A stretch of DNA of 64,000 nucleotides from Tigriopus japonicus (taxonomy: Eukaryota > Arthropoda > Copepoda > Harpacticoida > Harpacticidae): positions 9,621,853-9,685,852 of the forward strand of contig CM021317.1 in assembly GCA_010645155.1 (NCBI GenBank). The letters are read 5' to 3'. This document shows positions 25,301 to 34,555 of the stretch, piece after piece. Position 1 is the stretch's first letter. Each line of letters starts with the position of its first letter. Position numbers and translations under genes: made by a program. The notes under the pieces were generated by a model that searched no databases, had not been told where the DNA came from, and saw only the letters and a list, made by a program, of their open reading frames with translations.

Positions 25301-28300
25301 GACCCAGTGTGTATTTTTGAAATTCGTCCTGACGTACAGTGGTTCCTGGTTTAATCCATATTTCAGCTGTTCTCGCATCTGTTCAAAAAAAAGGAAGGTA
25401 GTATTTGATGTATGGTCAACGTTGAAAATAAGTATGAGTATTGTCTGTTAGGAGCAACTTTTTTTTCTAAATCAAGATACGTAATGTTCTGATTAATGTA
25501 TGTCATGTGTTGCTATTTCTAGTTTTGACTCCATTTGTCCTACGGTCTTGTTTATTTGTGAAAAATACATTAATGAAAACATAGAATTCCATTAATAATA
25601 TCACGCTTTTCATTAGAATGCGATGGAAACATCGCGCCCAAAATGCTTTTCTTTCTAACACGACAATTTCCTGGGCATTTCTTGGACGGCATTGAAGTGT
25701 TTAAGCGAACAAATTATCATTTTTCAACTTAGAAGAAGGTAAAAAACTAAATTTCCAACAAATCGCCAATGGCTCGTGTGCATTGAGGAATATTGTTTAA
25801 TTTTAAGACATTCATTAAGTTTGTTCAAAATTCCTTATTTTCGGTTGTTGAGGGCATTTGAGCTGAAGTGGAAGCAAATCCTTTCAACCTTTGACCCAAT
25901 ATTGTACAGGGCTTAAAAAATGCCCAATTGTTATTTCTTTCTTCAAGGGGGATTTTTATCCCTTCAAAAACGGATCAAGTTGCCAGATTTAGGATTGAGT
26001 CAACCCCCTTTTCCGTACGTTTCCCGTAAGTTGGAACAAGGCGAAACTTGCTTGCTCCTAACGAAAGGGACGTTAATGGCAAAATCTGGTGCATGTGGCT
26101 ACAGCTATTATCTAAATAGATGAGGCACCCAACAGATCAGCTTGGAAATACAAATTTCTTCAAGGAAACACTCACGTTGAGCATTAGTTCTCAAGTGTTT
26201 TCTTAAAGTTTGGCCATTTTGACACAATCAAAGTGCCATGAACATTTTTGCTCCACGAAATTCGTTTGTCACATAAAGTCACAGGAGCTTATTTTACACC
26301 TTGTTTTCCAAATCCCTGTCTTTATTAGTCAACATTGTTAGGGTCAAGAAATGAGCTCAAAGTGACTTTTTGATAGAGAGGAAACAGATTGAATCTCTCT
26401 CAATTTCATATTTTTTAAGTTGCTTTGCAATTTTCTAATAAACAACCACATTTTCAAGTGTGCAATTTCTTTCCTCTTTTCCTCATTTATCTCAACAAAG
26501 CCATTTCACTAATCTGATAGAAATAGTGAGGGAAGCGTTTGATTTTTCATCCCATTAAGCCTCCACGTGTTAAATTACAAAATGGAATCTGACATTTCTG
26601 ACATGGACCCTCTTCATCCAGAAGTAAGATCATGTTTATGTTTAGGCTTTTCAGATCACCCTTCGGTAACCTTTCCAAGAAAGTCAAGCACGCAATCAAT
26701 GATCCCACATGATTGGCTATCGAATGACTCCTTAGAAATTGATACAGAGAACAATTGAATGACGTTCTACTTGAGCATCCATCGAAACGTCAGAGTTTGA
26801 ACAACAAATGTTCCCAAAAATATCCCATTAGCAAACTGTAACGTTTAGAACTTGAGGGTTTGTCGAGATAGAAAGAACACTTGATTGTAAGCGGACGGAA
26901 TCTCGACATAAAATATAACCTTCGAAGTTAAGTCATCACTTCCATGTTCGTAAATGGGGTGTTCGTCAGTAATGTTCATTTGTCGCAAGGAGTCGCCACT
27001 TGTTCAAGACAAATTTGAAAACAAAAAGCCACATTAGTCAAATCAATTACCTTTTGTGATTGTTATAGTACAGGGTTGAAAAAACTCGCAAGACTTCACA
27101 AATCTTCAAACTATCATGATTAGTGAGGTGTTTCGAGCTGGGAGTGGTGCCATTTTTTACTCGGAAATTTATCGCTGTTAAAAAGGGCAGGTTGGATAGA
27201 ACTTTTTGAAAAGACCTAAACAGGGACCAATTTGGCAACACTCAAACTAGTTCGATTTCGAGTTCCATCGATAGTTATTAAAATGGATTTCGAGTTGGCA
27301 GTGCTGTCATATTTTATTGATAGATAAGTAATAGATAAGATCTATTGCCTTTTGAAAAGTTTAGTTGTGGTCTGCTTTTTGACCCTAAAAACCAAAATGG
27401 CAAAACTGTGCCAAAAATCCAACTCGAAACACATCAGTAATCATGATATCTTTTGGTTTTCGGTAAACAACTTTCCTTTTCAAAGGTGGCGACCTTCGAA
27501 ATTCAAACACCCTCACAATCCGGTCATATCCCTGTGGTCACTTTTTCGACAATGGAGTTCTTTCGAACTGTAGAAAGCACCCATGAAATTAACCTCAGCT
27601 CACAATAGAAAAACCATTGACTCACCCATGACTGGCAAACCGATCTTTTCCAAGGATTCTTTGACTTGTTCCGACTCGCCTTTTCTCATGAATCCGTTGT
27701 CAATGTGAATGGCAATCACTTGCTCTTTATTCAAGGCCTCATTTAACAAGGCCGCGCAAACCGTCGAATCCACACCACCAGAAAGCAACATCTAAAAGTA
27801 GGCTTAAGGGTTAACTAACATGATGTCACTCGGATCTCAATCCCCTCAAACGCTCAGATTGGGATACCGAAAAAGATTGAACTTTGAGACTCATTATTAG
27901 GGCCCGGAAAAATATTTGCAAAAAAGTGACAAAATATCCAATATATATTTTTTTCTAAATACCAAAATATTTGGAAAAAAGCCGGATATTTAAGAAATAT
28001 TTTTTTTTGACAAGGCCATTTTTTGGTATTTTTGTTTGTGCACACCGATTTTCCAAATTTGTTTCTGGTGAAATAGTTGAATTTGGCCGTTTTTGGGGGC
28101 AAACTTGATATGTAACTGATTTAAACAATACAGTTTTCAATTTGCCTCAATAGATGGCGCAGTTTTTTCGTATATGACAATAGTTTTGATTGTGAATGTC
28201 TGATTTTAGTACAAATGCCATTTTGTAGAGATTTTGTATTTTGGGTTCATTTTGGAAAGGCTCTATTGAGCATTGGTCATTCATTTCTTTTCCTCAATTT

Positions 28301-31300
28301 TGCCCGAAATATTTTTTAGAATATTCAAGAAAATATTTGTTTTTTCCTTGAAACAACCAAAATATTTGAAAAATCGGGGAAAAGAGGGGAAATATTTTTA
28401 ACATATTTTGTATTTTTAAAAAAAATATTTCCGGGCCCTACTCATTATGCTCCTAAATCAATCCGAACCAAACCACAAGTGGCAAGACGATCAAGTGTCA
28501 GCAGAGTACATGCAAAAGGCCCAAAAAAGAAATTGAAGAGGACAAGCCGATTCCAAAATGTTTCTCGGTTTGGTCTAATCAGATCTCGTTGGGGGATATT
28601 TCGTCAGAATGTGAAAGTACAACGCCTTGGGATCGCGGTTAACTTCTCCGAATATTGATCAAAAGAAGAAGGTCGACCTCACAAAGCCAATCAAGCATTC
28701 TTGGGAAAGCGAATTCCCGAGAACGTGATTGTTCAGTTCCAAGAAACCGATGTCATAGCAAGAAAGTAGGTGGGATGCACTTCAGAAGATGGCTTGAACA
28801 CATATAAAGAAACATACATTCACAACGATATTTGGCTAGAAATTGAAGAAAACAACTGATCTGAATCGATCCAGGGTTTCCTTAGATACTAAATGCTTTT
28901 TTTATTCTTTCTTTCTTTGGTGCCATTACACTTCTATTGAACCATTTTCAACCACTTATTTTTTCTTCTTCTTTTATATAAAGCAACTCCATTCAAAGAA
29001 AGGGCAATTAAACAAGAAAATAGCTTTTGCTTAGGTTCTTTAAGGCAATTTTGATCTTGAAAACAAAGGCATGTCACTTTTTTGATAAATTTGTTTTTCT
29101 ATGTAGAATTTAGCACTAATTTTAATGTAATGTTATGTAAAATTGGAAATAAAGCATTAAAAAACCATTTTCGCCAAATGTAAAAAAGAGCTTGCAATCT
29201 TGATTGGAAAATAAGTACCTAAATTTGTTAAATGCGTCGAATACACCGTGAATGCTTTTCTATTTAGAACTTCTTACGTCTTATGGATGCTTGGCCTTCC
29301 TGTCACAGCAATTTATTCTAAAATATTCCATAAGCATCTTTAAATTCTAAAATTTGTAAAAGACTAAATTCGCCAACTTCAAGAACTTTTGCCTAAAAAC
29401 TCCCCAAGACTAAACCGTCTTCTCCGACCCTTTTTTCATTTGGTTTTGGGGCGTCTTTGTGTAAGGTTTATAACCAAAAGACCTTGTCCATTCAGGCTTT
29501 TGTTCGTCCTTGCCTTGTTCATCGCTAATTTTGCTCTTTCTCAACATTCTGTTGCAGGATTCTAAGCCTTATTAAACTCTCAAAGGTATTATACTTACCA
29601 ATACTTTATGGGATCCCACTTTGTTCTTGATGTACTGGATGCATTTTTCTTTACGATCTTGGATAGTGAAATTACCACTTAATCCACAAACATCGTAGAG
29701 GAAATTTTTCAGCATTGCTCGTCCATTCTCAGTCAAATCCACCTAAAAGTCAAAGCCAAAACGTAACGATATCATTATCCGTTTGGGGGTAACTGTCTCT
29801 TTATTTGAATGAAAAGAGTTCAGAGCTACTTTGTTAGTGAACTTTCTGAATGAAGCAACCTCTCGTTTTTGGAGGCCAGATCAAAAATGTGTTTGATGGA
29901 TAATGACTACCAAGAAATTGCTTTTTGCAAAGAAGGTCAGCAGCGATAGAGGCTGTGTTTTAATCCATCCTTTGGCTTTCTTCTGAACATGAATTTCAGG
30001 CTTGACATTTTTCTCCCTGGGAATAGTTCATGATTCACTGTACTACATTAATATTTGAGCGTGGGATGTCGACTCAGGTCGCACCTCGAAATGAGCTTTT
30101 CATGCGTTATAATAAGCAACAACTACGAGACAATTATTGTCAACCTTTCCATTGCCGTCTTACCTCGGGATGGAATTGGACGCCGAAAATCTTGTTCTTT
30201 TCATTGGCAATGGCAGCAATCAGGGATCCAGATGTGGCGATGGTCTTGTAATTCTCGGCCACCTTATCCAAACTGTCGCCATGTGTGAGCAGTACATTCT
30301 GCTTCTTATCCAGGCCCCTGCAAAGTCAATGAAAAAAGTCAGTCACGAATGTTATGCGTAAGGTTTATATTTAAAGCTAATAAAAACTGCACCCCTTTTC
30401 ACGAGGTTTTTATTTCTGAATGTCAATAACGAAATTAATGTGCGTGTGATTTCACATGTGAGTTGTTACGTTGAAGAGGTGTCTCTTTTTTGATGCAGGA
30501 CCAAGATTGAAGACCGCTAGAAATATTTAAAAGGTTAGGCAAACAAAATGTTTTGTGATGTAATGTGATACAATGTGACTCAAGTTTTCAAATTTCAAAC
30601 CAAATCCTGTTTATACACCCAGTGTCTTAAGGATGAATACAATACTATACTACACTTTATGTTGTTCTTGAACTAGAATTATTGGAAATACACATAAGAA
30701 TTTCCTTAACATAAAGTACCTAAATGACACTTTCACTCTTGCCTTCTCAGTCAAACTCGGAATTTAAAAAGGCAAAAGATTTCCTTTCTCAGGCAACATT
30801 AACCAAAGAATCAGTAAATCACGAGGAAAAGTAACACCTTGGCAAATTGGAACATCTCTCATTAATCATATTTGGAGTTTACCGCACAATATTTTTAACC
30901 AAATAATGAAAATCGGATCAAAACTCAGGGGAGAAAAGTTGTCATCGGGCTCTGCACGCCATGTTTCTAATTAGGGAAACCAAGAGCAAATGAATCAATG
31001 AATGAGGCGATTGAGGCCCAAAGGTTTCCAGGAAACAATGATTATAATAAGTCTTCCTCAAATTTACACGCCTATCCATCTTCTCTTTCAAATACGACTT
31101 CCCATTCTTAATCATCCATGTGTTCAAAATCTTGCTTTCCGGATTTAGTATATCTGAAGTACAAGAAATAGAGATAGATCCAAACCAGTTCTGAGCTCGG
31201 ATTCTAAAAACCAAGAACCGAGCTAAAAGATAAAAGAGGCTCAAACACGTGTTTTACAAAGCTCGCAACACAAACTGTCTCTTTTTACAAGTAGTTTTCC

Positions 31301-33750
31301 CACTTCCAAAAAGATCGCTGATCTTAGAACCGCAACAAATAGATTGGGCAATATTGTTTTAACCTATTTCTGTGAGCTATAATTCGATCCGGATCCGTCT
31401 GTCATCTCGGTTCGGACCCCAGCCATCCCTAACGAGGGCGCGAATCTCGGATTCTCTTGTACGGCTCTCGTTGAAAAACGTTTTTCTCATTGCGAAGTGA
31501 GGAAACATTGTCGTTCTAAGCTCCATCGACAAGAATGGGATTTGTTGGGTGAACATTCTTACTTGAAGAGAGAACTTTTGGGGTCGATCTCGATGTCGGT
31601 CTGTCCATCCTCTCGAATGTCCTTTTTCAGCACGGTGCCTCCAAACTCCTTGTTGATCATTTGCATGCCATAGCAGATCCCAAGAACGGGCAGATCAATG
31701 CGGAACAAATCGGGATCGTAACGGGGAGCATCGGCCGCATACACCGATTTTGGACCACCGGAGACGATGATGGCGCGATAACCCGCTTCCTGCAAAAAAA
31801 AGGGATAAACGGATTGCCTCATTAGTCTCGTAGATTTTGGCTTTTCGTTAAATAGATTGTGCCATTCCCGGATTATGGATTACTGGCCCGCCTGTATTGG
31901 AAAGAGGAAATCTGATGATTTTGACACTATTACTCCGCATGCACAACCGAGATCAAGAGAATGTTTGTATGCTATAAGCAGGTTGCGTTCCATAAAGTGT
32001 ATCTCTATACCATGAGACGAAAGTCAAAAATCGATTACAGTGGTTCCTATACATAGGCAATGATCATGATTGGTGAACACTTGAACCGACCTTTTATACT
32101 CTTTTAAAGCACTCGTGCATTCGCAAGTTCAAAGGTTCTCAGACAGAGAACAACTTCTTCCTCTCAGTTTTGGATCATGAGGTAAATTAAGATACGGGTG
32201 CAGGTTTCTAACCAGTACGGTTATAAGCCCCAAAGCGGTTGCTTTGCTAGTTTTCCGCCTAACACTTCAATATCGACCCGAAGGTGATGGAAAAAGAACT
32301 TGAAATGGTGCTGCGATCCTCGTCTCATGCCACTTCCCTCTCGTAATGAGCCCCCATCCATGGCTAAAGTTTTAGTATCGATATAAATCAATGCCTTCCG
32401 CTCCGACTGGGTTCGAAAGCGTCTATTTTTACTTCGTTTATTTGGCGTTAACTAATTAGTATCATGATCCGTGGATATCGTGATATCTAAGAATGAAAGC
32501 GGCCAAGATATGTTTGTGACTCGTCGGGGTTAACAGCCACCAGTGCACGTTGACTGAGTACCTTCCCCGTTGTTTTCGGGGAACCTTAATTTCGCGATAC
32601 CTACGAATGATCCTACGGCATTTCGATCCCTTTTTTTCATCCCTCATTTTTGAAAGTTACGCCCGAAGCCAACTCTCAAAGGAGCCCAATGGATAAGTGT
32701 AATCGAACGAATTCAGCTGGGGATTCTGGGGCCAGAATGGCTAGGGATGCGTCGGAGTCGAGACTCGCCCTCCATAAAATTTAATCAAAATTCGTGAGCC
32801 CAACTCGTTTTCTTCATTTCGACAATCAATTCAAATAAGAATTTGTTCCTCACGTAGCAAACTAAAATCATGAAATGTCAGAACTTAGTTCTGACCCAAC
32901 TGTGCGGGAGTTAATTTAAAAAAAGTGAGATTTTGTGGGAAATATAGTGTTACGGAAATTTGTGAATAATTATAGAAATAAGGAAGAAATGCTTGACTCG
33001 TAGGAAAAATTGCTTTTAAGGTATGAAAAAATGCTTGAAAAGTAAGAAAAAATTGCTTTTAAGGTATGAAAAAATGCTTGAAAAGTAAGAAAAAATTGCT
33101 TTTAAGGTAGGAAAAAATGCTTGAAAAGAAAGAAAAAATTGCTTTTAAGGTAGGAAAAAATGCTTGAAAAGAAAGAAAAAATTGCTTTTAAGGTAGGAAA
33201 AAAATGCTTGAAAAGTAAAAAAAAAGCTTGAAAAACAGGAAAAAAGGTTGAAAACTAAGAAAATCCCGTTTATCCCTTTTACTACTTAAAGGAAAATCCC
33301 GTGTAGCCCTAGAGGGATAAACGGGACTCTTTTTGGAAGGGATAATCCCCCCGACCAACCCCGTTCATAACCTTTCCCGAGTCATCGGGATATCCAGATC
33401 CGCAGAGTCAATGTCCCGCCCATGGAAAGTCCCGCATCTCATCAACCGATCATGATTTCATCGCGTACCTTGATATGATAGGCCGACGTAGTTTCCAGGG
33501 GCGCCACCACGGTTTGCACCCGCAGTTCGCGACATTTCCGGTCGATGACCTTGCCAAATTGAGAGCCGCAATCCAAGATAATGACCTGATCCACCCGCGA
33601 ACCCGGAGCCGTCGAATCCGGCAAATCCTCCGAGAACGTCGAGGCGGATAATCCGGCCTCCATTTCGGCGGAGGTCACAGCACTACCACCACCAACAGTA
33701 GCTGAAGACGAGGATGAGCCGGTGGTTGAAGCGGCCATCGGGCACATCAT
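4183..33750 (-). CDS. GMPS: GMP synthase (glutamine-hydrolysing), 3'-partial, 8 exons in view
   Basis: Converts XMP to GMP using glutamine and ATP, the last step of de novo guanine nucleotide synthesis in the cytosol. Exons: 33469-33750, 31563-31789, 30164-30317, 29599-29742, 27626-27791, 6277-6440, 5996-6199, 4183-4362; all junctions are GT-AG and keep frame, giving about 507 residues. The class I amidotransferase domain shows GICYGM (nucleophile Cys about 133) and FHPE (His 219, Glu 221). The ATP-pyrophosphatase domain shows the SGGVDS loop (about 273-278), followed by [10 protein letters not shown] and [11 protein letters not shown]. The animal enzyme is about 690 residues, so the dimerisation domain exons must lie beyond base 1. 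The N-terminus has a Ser/Gly/Ala-rich lead of about 55 residues. The first ATG in frame is at 33750, with alternatives at 33747 and 33738. The 21,185-bp intron 5 hosts a nuclear receptor gene on the other strand. Identity is secure; the exact start is not. Confidence 0.95.
4363..5995. other. GMPS intron 7
   Basis: AT-rich, with no supported exon. A segment at 5225-5265 matches, inverted, the 3' part of the element at 9700-9840 (shared CATTCCTTGTAGCGG), so both belong to one dispersed repeat, perhaps a SINE. Confidence 0.6.
5996..6199 (-). CDS. GMPS: GMPS exon 7
   Basis: Encodes [12 protein letters not shown] and IKTHHND, hallmark GMP synthase segments. Acceptor GGCAG, donor GTAAGA after FHKDE. 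Confidence 0.94.
6277..6440 (-). CDS. GMPS: GMPS exon 6
   Basis: Joins exon 5 in frame at a split Val codon. Contains [17 protein letters not shown], matching the family's KRKIIGDTF region. Donor GTTGGA is weak, but the protein alignment across the 77-bp intron is exact. Confidence 0.88.
8590..8766 (-). other. Possible coding fragment: membrane helix plus basic tail
   Basis: A 58-codon open stretch on the minus strand encodes a hydrophobic helix ([15 protein letters not shown]), then HKKKQQ and a hydrophilic tail ending at TAG. The order resembles the membrane anchor and cytoplasmic tail of a type I membrane protein. There is no start codon before the helix, and AG dinucleotides upstream could be acceptors. 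It lies inside GMPS intron 5 on the GMPS strand. It could be an exon of a nested gene, a pseudogene remnant or chance. Confidence 0.25.
8790..9420. repeat. Tandem array of ~240-bp diverged units
   Basis: Three degenerate direct copies each contain a variant of TTGCTTGTTCCGTTGAAAAT followed by an AACAAAAA-rich tract and TCACCAGATACTTG. The reverse complement of the same unit appears as a tandem pair at about 41,020-41,390. Confidence 0.55.
9700..9840 (+). repeat. SINE-like repeat with B-box-like motif and A tail
   Basis: AGGTTTGAATCC resembles a Pol III B box. The unit ends in an A run, and its 3' portion (CATTCCTTGTAGCGG) recurs inverted at 5225-5265. Confidence 0.4.
9953..11000. mobile_element. 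~1-kb inverted-end element, TAGGGCTGCAC family (inverted)
   Basis: The right end reads TGCATTATTTGTGCAGCCCTA, the complement of the left end of the 55.5-kb copy. The left end retains TTTCATGAAAATGCATTTT, as in the other end of that copy. Near-identical 8-bp flanks ACTATATC and ATTATATC suggest a target duplication. The interior is rich in GCATTTTT repeats. Confidence 0.55.
10580..10740. mobile_element. Truncated pogo/Tigger-like transposon end
   Basis: The minus strand reads TACAGTCGAATCTCTATATAA followed by further AAGAAA steps, the typical end of pogo/Tigger elements next to a TA target. Only one end is seen; it lies within the 9953-11000 element. Confidence 0.4.
13531..13979. mobile_element. 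449-bp fold-back element, copy 1
   Basis: Almost the whole element is one inverted repeat, starting AAGAAGCACTGGAATC and ending in the complement with GTGCTTCTTG. The centre is a perfect hairpin (GTGGTAA and TTACCAC around CGTT). Flanked by GTTGAAGC at 13523-13530 and 13980-13987. Copy 2 at 61046-61494 has the same length. Confidence 0.85.
18373..18503 (+). CDS. Nuclear receptor coding exon 1 (inferred)
   Basis: 43 codons plus two bases, starting [11 protein letters not shown] and rich in Gln, His and Phe at its end. Donor GTAAGT follows. The ATG is the first in frame after an upstream stop and has A at -3. The exon is inferred because its end joins the 21,327 acceptor in the correct frame; transcript evidence would settle it. 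Confidence 0.6.
18373..22695 (+). CDS. Nuclear receptor with atypical P-box, two coding exons
   Basis: Predicted ligand-regulated transcription factor of about 499 residues. Exons 18373-18503 and 21327-22695 join in frame at a split Met codon; the joined reading continues into the DNA-binding domain. That domain has eight Cys in two C4 fingers (about 122, 125, 140, 143 and 159, 165, 175, 178), with one extra residue in the first knuckle. The P-box reads CFSCRAFF rather than the usual CEGCKGFF or CESCKAFF. A Ser/Pro-rich hinge (about 212-260) precedes a ligand-binding domain of roughly 235 residues containing [13 protein letters not shown] near helices 3-5. It ends in an AF-2-like CLAEIL. The family is certain; the subfamily is not, and it may be a lineage-expanded NR1-like receptor. 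The gene lies wholly inside GMPS intron 5 on the opposite strand. Upstream 5' UTR exons are possible. Confidence 0.9.
18504..21326 (+). other. Nuclear receptor intron 1
   Basis: 2.8 kb between the two receptor exons, with moderate GC. The 20,600-20,720 part is CpG-containing (GCTCGAACGAACGAACGTAC) and could hold an alternative promoter or 5' UTR exon. No further coding exon was found. Confidence 0.45.
21327..22695 (+). CDS. Nuclear receptor coding exon 2 (both functional domains)
   Basis: Acceptor CTCTTTCAG at 21,326. The exon has an internal ATG at 21334 that could also serve as a start. It holds the complete DNA-binding and ligand-binding domains without an intron, which is unusual because receptor genes are normally split between the two fingers. 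Confidence 0.95.
22962..22967 (+). terminator. Poly(A) signal of the nuclear receptor gene
   Basis: AATAAA 267 bp after the stop codon, the first canonical signal I see downstream. Confidence 0.5.
23045..23512 (-). mobile_element. tRNA-derived SINE with composite head
   Basis: Read on the minus strand, a tRNA-like head has an A box (TGGCGTAGTGCG, 23490-23501) and B box (GGTTCGATCCC, 23448-23458). A ~65-bp unit present twice (from 23379 and 23314) follows, then a second B box in a perfect T-arm hairpin (GGCAAGCCC...GGGCTTGCC, about 23279-23308), a unique body and an (AAAC)n tail near 23,060. Body copies occur at 44,030 and 60,366. Confidence 0.75.
23874..24331. mobile_element. 458-bp fold-back element, TAGAGCAC family
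   Basis: Arms of about 145 bp, beginning TGAGCACTACAATAACAGAG on the left, are near-perfect inverted copies of each other. Flanked by an exact 8-bp repeat CCTTGAAC (23866-23873, 24332-24339), as in hAT insertions. Each arm contains GCGCCATCTAGTGG (23908-23921 and its complement at 24292-24305). Confidence 0.85.
25199..25331. mobile_element. 133-bp inverted-repeat element
   Basis: Ends of about 40 bp share CAGGA...TTTCAAAATACACACTGG in opposite orientation. The inner 94 bp (25218-25311) are bounded by TA on both sides, which would fit a Tc1/mariner-type insertion starting CACACTGGGTCC. Confidence 0.6.
27040..27450. repeat. Dispersed repeat J, most intact copy
   Basis: Contains GGACCAATTTGGCAACACTC, GATAGTTATTAAAATGG and AAAATGGCAAAACT in order. 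Diverged copies lie at 53,110-53,760 and, interrupted by two transposons, at 58,375-59,375. Confidence 0.6.
27626..27791 (-). CDS. GMPS: GMPS exon 5
   Basis: Carries the ATP-binding loop [10 protein letters not shown] and HIDNGFMRK. The donor GTGAGT opens the 21-kb intron. Confidence 0.94.
27898..28441. mobile_element. 544-bp hAT-type MITE, TAGGGCCCGG family, copy 1
   Basis: Ends TAGGGCCCGGAAAAATATTT and its complement, flanked by the exact 8-bp repeat CTCATTAT (27890-27897, 28442-28449). Lies in GMPS intron 4. No transposase. Confidence 0.88.
28450..29598. other. Rest of GMPS intron 4
   Basis: No exon or repeat recognised. Confidence 0.5.
29599..29742 (-). CDS. GMPS: GMPS exon 4
   Basis: 48 codons linking the glutaminase and ATP-pyrophosphatase domains ([16 protein letters not shown]). 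Acceptor TTTTAG, donor GTAAGT, both phase 0. Confidence 0.92.
29743..31562. other. GMPS introns 2 and 3 (around exon 3)
   Basis: Introns of 421 bp (29743-30163) and 1,245 bp (30318-31562). Nothing beyond AT-rich sequence was identified. Confidence 0.6.
30164..30317 (-). CDS. GMPS: GMPS exon 3
   Basis: Encodes [11 protein letters not shown] and FGVQFHPE, giving the His and Glu of the glutaminase triad. Acceptor TTTGCAG, donor GTAAGA. Confidence 0.92.
31563..31789 (-). CDS. GMPS: GMPS exon 2
   Basis: Carries [11 protein letters not shown] and the nucleophile motif LGICYGM. The acceptor is preceded by a T-rich tract ending GCAG; the donor is GTAAGA (phase 2). Confidence 0.93.
31790..33468. other. 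GMPS intron 1
   Basis: 1.7 kb containing a truncated transposon copy with an internal tandem repeat at 32901-33363; otherwise no feature found. Confidence 0.6.
32901..33363. mobile_element. Truncated copy of the CAGGGTTGG hAT-type family with tandem array
   Basis: Aligns with 60,487-60,926. It keeps the right end (GATAATCCCCCCGACCAACC) but lacks the left. 33009-33225 holds about five copies of a ~43-bp unit built on TTGCTTTTAAGGTAGG and AAAAATGCTTGAAAAG. Confidence 0.75.
33469..33750 (-). CDS. GMPS: GMPS exon 1
   Basis: Start codon and low-complexity Ser/Gly lead, then [17 protein letters not shown], the first strand of the glutaminase domain. Donor GTACGC follows an AAG codon (phase 0). 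Confidence 0.9.
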
Positions 33751-34555
33751 GAAGAAGACCAAGAACAATGAGGAGGAGGAGGAGCGCGAAGAAACACGAG
33801 TGGAGAAACGAGTTCTTCGATCGCAGCTACAAGCAAAGTGACTTTAGGGACGAAAAAAGAAAACACGACCAAAACACACGACCCAATCAACGGCTGACAG
33901 CGCGACCCGAATCGGGAATCAAAAGCTTGAGGTCGGATTTCGAATGAGGAACAAAGAGCACCGTTGTACTTGCAAATTGGCACAAAGCGCGTTTTTTAAG
34001 TTTTATAGTGCCAAAAGATGGTCGACGATGATGCGTTTGAAGCATAGAAAAACTAAGAAAAAGGGACCAGAAATGTGGCAAAAATAAAAATGGCCACGCT
34101 GATTTGAATGTTGCTTTTCGGACGTTGAGCCGTGGCAGCGAGCCCATTTCAACTTGGGAAAGAAAATATTCGTACTCCAAGTCTGGTCTTGGCCTTCAAT
34201 TTAAATATATTGACCCTATTCCGGTCATTTCTCCCCAAGCTACACGATTAATGATTTTATCACGATACGTCTGACCCGAAAGAGTTTATTCAAAACATGG
34301 GCAGCTCGGCGCAGATGTCCTCAAATTCGCTCTGAACGAGGCTCATAAAGTAAAGTTTTAAAGTATTGGCATTGTGTTTGAATTTTTCTAAGTACTAACT
34401 TACTTTTGACTTTCAACGTTCGACTGAAAGCTATTTTTCAGGCTAATTGCAAATTGATCCTTCCAGCGTCTCGTCACCCTGAATCTTGTTCCGCCCGTTC
34501 AAAACTCCCCGCTTCTTCTTCATTTGTTATTCATGTTCTCCCCTTAAACCCCAAA
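33751..34555. promoter_or_regulatory. Divergent promoter region between GMPS and SPC25
   Basis: 805 bp separate the two start codons, so both promoters must lie here. I see no clear TATA box. The GMPS side reads CTCCTCCTCC just before the start region. The stretch also holds the possible antisense terminal exon at 34290-34387. Confidence 0.5.
34290..34387 (-). other. Possible terminal-exon remnant antisense to the SPC25 5' flank
   Basis: An open stretch after a CTTAG acceptor-like site ends in LVQSEFEDICAELPMF, then a TGA that overlaps an AATAAA signal (34285-34290). Amino-acid composition looks coding, and GC rises in the last 55 bases. No matching upstream exon was found. It sits between the divergent GMPS and SPC25 starts. 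Confidence 0.25.

Larger units (their letters stand above)
22696..27625. other. GMPS intron 5, part upstream of the nested receptor
   Basis: Contains the receptor 3' UTR, a tRNA-derived SINE (23045-23512), a fold-back element (23874-24331), a small inverted-repeat element (25199-25331) and a dispersed repeat (27040-27450). 24,500-25,190 and 25,350-27,030 show nothing I can identify. Confidence 0.6.

Noticed and set aside
33009..33225. Regular direct repeats resembling a CRISPR array
   Set aside because: Units are contiguous without unique spacers, lie in a transposon in an animal intron, and are simple tandem repeats.
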